A DNA stretch of 64,000 bases from Akebia trifoliata (lineage: Eukaryota; Streptophyta; Magnoliopsida; Ranunculales; Lardizabalaceae). Where the stretch lies: NCBI GenBank assembly GCA_017979445.1, contig JADQWC010000526.1, forward strand, positions 248,001 to 312,000, in the 5' to 3' direction. Numbering within the stretch: position 1 is the stretch's first letter; every line of letters starts with the position of its first letter. The translations under genes and the position numbers were made by a program. Positions 62,210 to 64,000 of this stretch are shown one piece after another. A model generated the notes under the pieces. That model did not search any database and was not told the DNA's origin. It saw only the letters and a list, made by a program, of their open reading frames with translations.

Positions 62210-64000
62210 AGTCTAAAACCAAGTTCAATGTTTACCACAAAGGAAGTGAAGGAGATGTACAAGTTTATCAGAAAAATTCCTAAACAACATAAAAAGTACT
62301 ATTTCATTCAATTTTTTTTTTTTTTTTTACATACATCTTCGAAATGTTTGAAAAAACCCTTGAAAATGATTTCTTTTTTTTCCTTCTCAAATCCTTTTCA
62401 TCGGAATGGAATCTCCTAAACTCTTTCGAGATGTTGTAAATCTAATGTTTTTTTTATGAAAGTGGTAAGTTTAAATGCTTACAGAAATGTCAACATTTCA
62501 ACCGTGAGAAATGGCTAAAGTAGGGTTTGGCAATCGTTTTGAAAATAAGGATTTACTAAATGAATTATTTTCAAAACCTGCAAAAGTCAAGGATTAAATT
62601 GAAAGGAAAGTTAGTGTAGGGACTATTATGTAATTTTCCCTATATAATAAGGAGTGATGAACTTCTAATATAAAAAAAAAAAAGAAAACTTTGTTCACAA
62701 GTATTACGTTAAAATAAACCTCTACGTGGATATTTTGATCTAAAAAATACAGTTCCAATAGCAAATGGTCTGTTGACTATTACCTTAAAATTGGTCATTT
62801 TTGTTATTAAGTTAATAGTTGTGAAATATTTATGTTAAAAGAAAAATATGTTTACGTTGAATCCGAGCCATAAATAAGCCCGGATGCTTGTGGATTTGGA
62901 CATATGATTTTTATTTTACCCAATCTGACTGAACCGCTAGATAGGGGAAGGTCTGGACCAAGTTTTGGTTAGGTTCCGACTTTTGTGGCTTGAATAGCAT
63001 CGGACTGTTTAAGGTTCAACCCGAACCATTGACAGTCACACCGAGTCAATGGATCGTGTTCAAATCAAATCAAGGTCGATTTGGTACCACTCCAATAAGG
63101 ATTGATCCTATAAGTTTCAAAATGAGCTTTAATAGAATCGGGTCTATGTTGGGCCAAACCTAATTTTATATGCTAAATCTAAGTACACTTTATATATTTT
63201 TACAAATATATAATATAAATGGTATACTTTCAAACTTCTTATCTAATCGGGTCATGATTGATCTAGATCTTATCAAATAAGATATCAGATCGGATTCTTA
63301 TTAGAATCCAAAACATCAATCCTTCTAGATTAGGGTTACCCAATTCATTAAAAAGGTCTCAAAGCACAAATCAGTTAGAATCGAACCAATTCACAGTACG
63401 ATTCCCCGTGGGTTTGTTAAAAGTAGCAATTTCGATGAATTCTATCACTTTAACTTTTTTTAAATCCCCCTCTATGTGTTGATATTATTTGAAAAATCCC
63501 CCTAAAATTTTAAATTAATAACGTTCACGTTGACCTTAGTGTTTACTGACTAATGAAAAATGACAAAATACCCTCATGCTCGTAGTATAAATAAATAAAA
63601 AAAGCTTGATTTTTTTTCTTCCCAAAATCTGCCATCTTCATTCTTGAATAACGAATCACAAACCTTAACCCGAACTCAAATCAAGAGAACCCACTAATCA
63701 GGTAATCATACATCCAGAACCGAAGTTATTGGATCATAATGGATCTGATTTTAGGTAGGAGTGGGCCACCATGATATGCCACTTCGAAAAGAATTCGAAA
63801 GTCAGATTTAACCTGACTCCCTTGAGTACAGGATCCAAAGCAGTAGTAGATTCTGTAACTCTATCGAGTATCAAAAGTTAATAGCAAATGAAGAAAAATT
63901 AAATTTTGATGTAGAATTTGTGCTAATTTGTAGCAATCTTAAGTACCCATTGGCCAAATTTTCCGAATCATGACGAGGAAAAATATTTGTAAACATGAAG
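62210..64000. other. Unassigned right end of window
   Basis: 62215-62645 is a diverged copy of a dispersed repeat also at 17600-17880 and 43640-43870 (AAAACCCTTxAAAxTGxTTTCTT). 63440-63720 is AT-rich with CT-rich patches and could precede a gene outside the window, but I see no coding region. Confidence 0.4.

Overview
This is nuclear DNA from a flowering plant. It is AT-rich, genes are sparse, and nested retrotransposons, DNA transposons and MITEs fill most of it. I cannot name the species. The only gene I see intact is a plant immune receptor: a single-exon CC-NB-ARC-LRR (NLR) of 874 residues at 2903-5527 (+), which looks most like the ZAR1 clade.

The backbone is a decayed tandem array. The ancestral unit seems to run: spacer 'X' (carrying a piece of plastid accD), a copia-like insertion, NLR promoter, NLR, 3' flank. 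Four NLR copies lie on the + strand. A (2903-5527) is intact. D (15818-16391) keeps only the end of NB-ARC. B (40314-42929) is complete except for one nonsense codon between NB-ARC and the LRRs. C (56297-56794) keeps only the last LRRs, joined directly to the promoter. Spacer X occurs at 18503-23272 (X1), 30632-34536 (X2) and 53713-54635 (X3).

Because the units are paralogous, one copy often shows the empty site for an insertion in another. (1) An 8.4 kb CACTA-type element (44514-52906, TSD AAT) sits in the flank of B; its empty site is at 18387-18389. It carries exons of at least two host genes (an AT-hook AHL protein and cytosolic GAPDH) plus two unidentified exon-like pieces, all on the + strand, so it is a Pack-CACTA candidate. 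(2) A non-autonomous LTR retrotransposon with a tRNA-Asp-type primer site (6971-13482, minus) sits in the flank of A and is absent from the flank of D. (3) A 264 bp CACTA MITE (31246-31509, TSD GAT) is in X2 but not X1.

Other elements with clean ends are a hAT-like element (23486-24620, TSD GTATCTAC), a PIF/Harbinger-like element (34675-35769, TSD TAA) inside a copia LTR, a solo LTR (36492-38570, TSD TGTCT) nested in the same copia element, and a solo LTR (60292-62209, TSD AGTCT). The last 6 kb holds remnants of a DUF1985-type transposon gene and otherwise nothing I recognise.

I saw no rRNA, tRNA or CRISPR. Homology statements are by eye, from direct comparison inside the window and from remembered family features; no searches were run.
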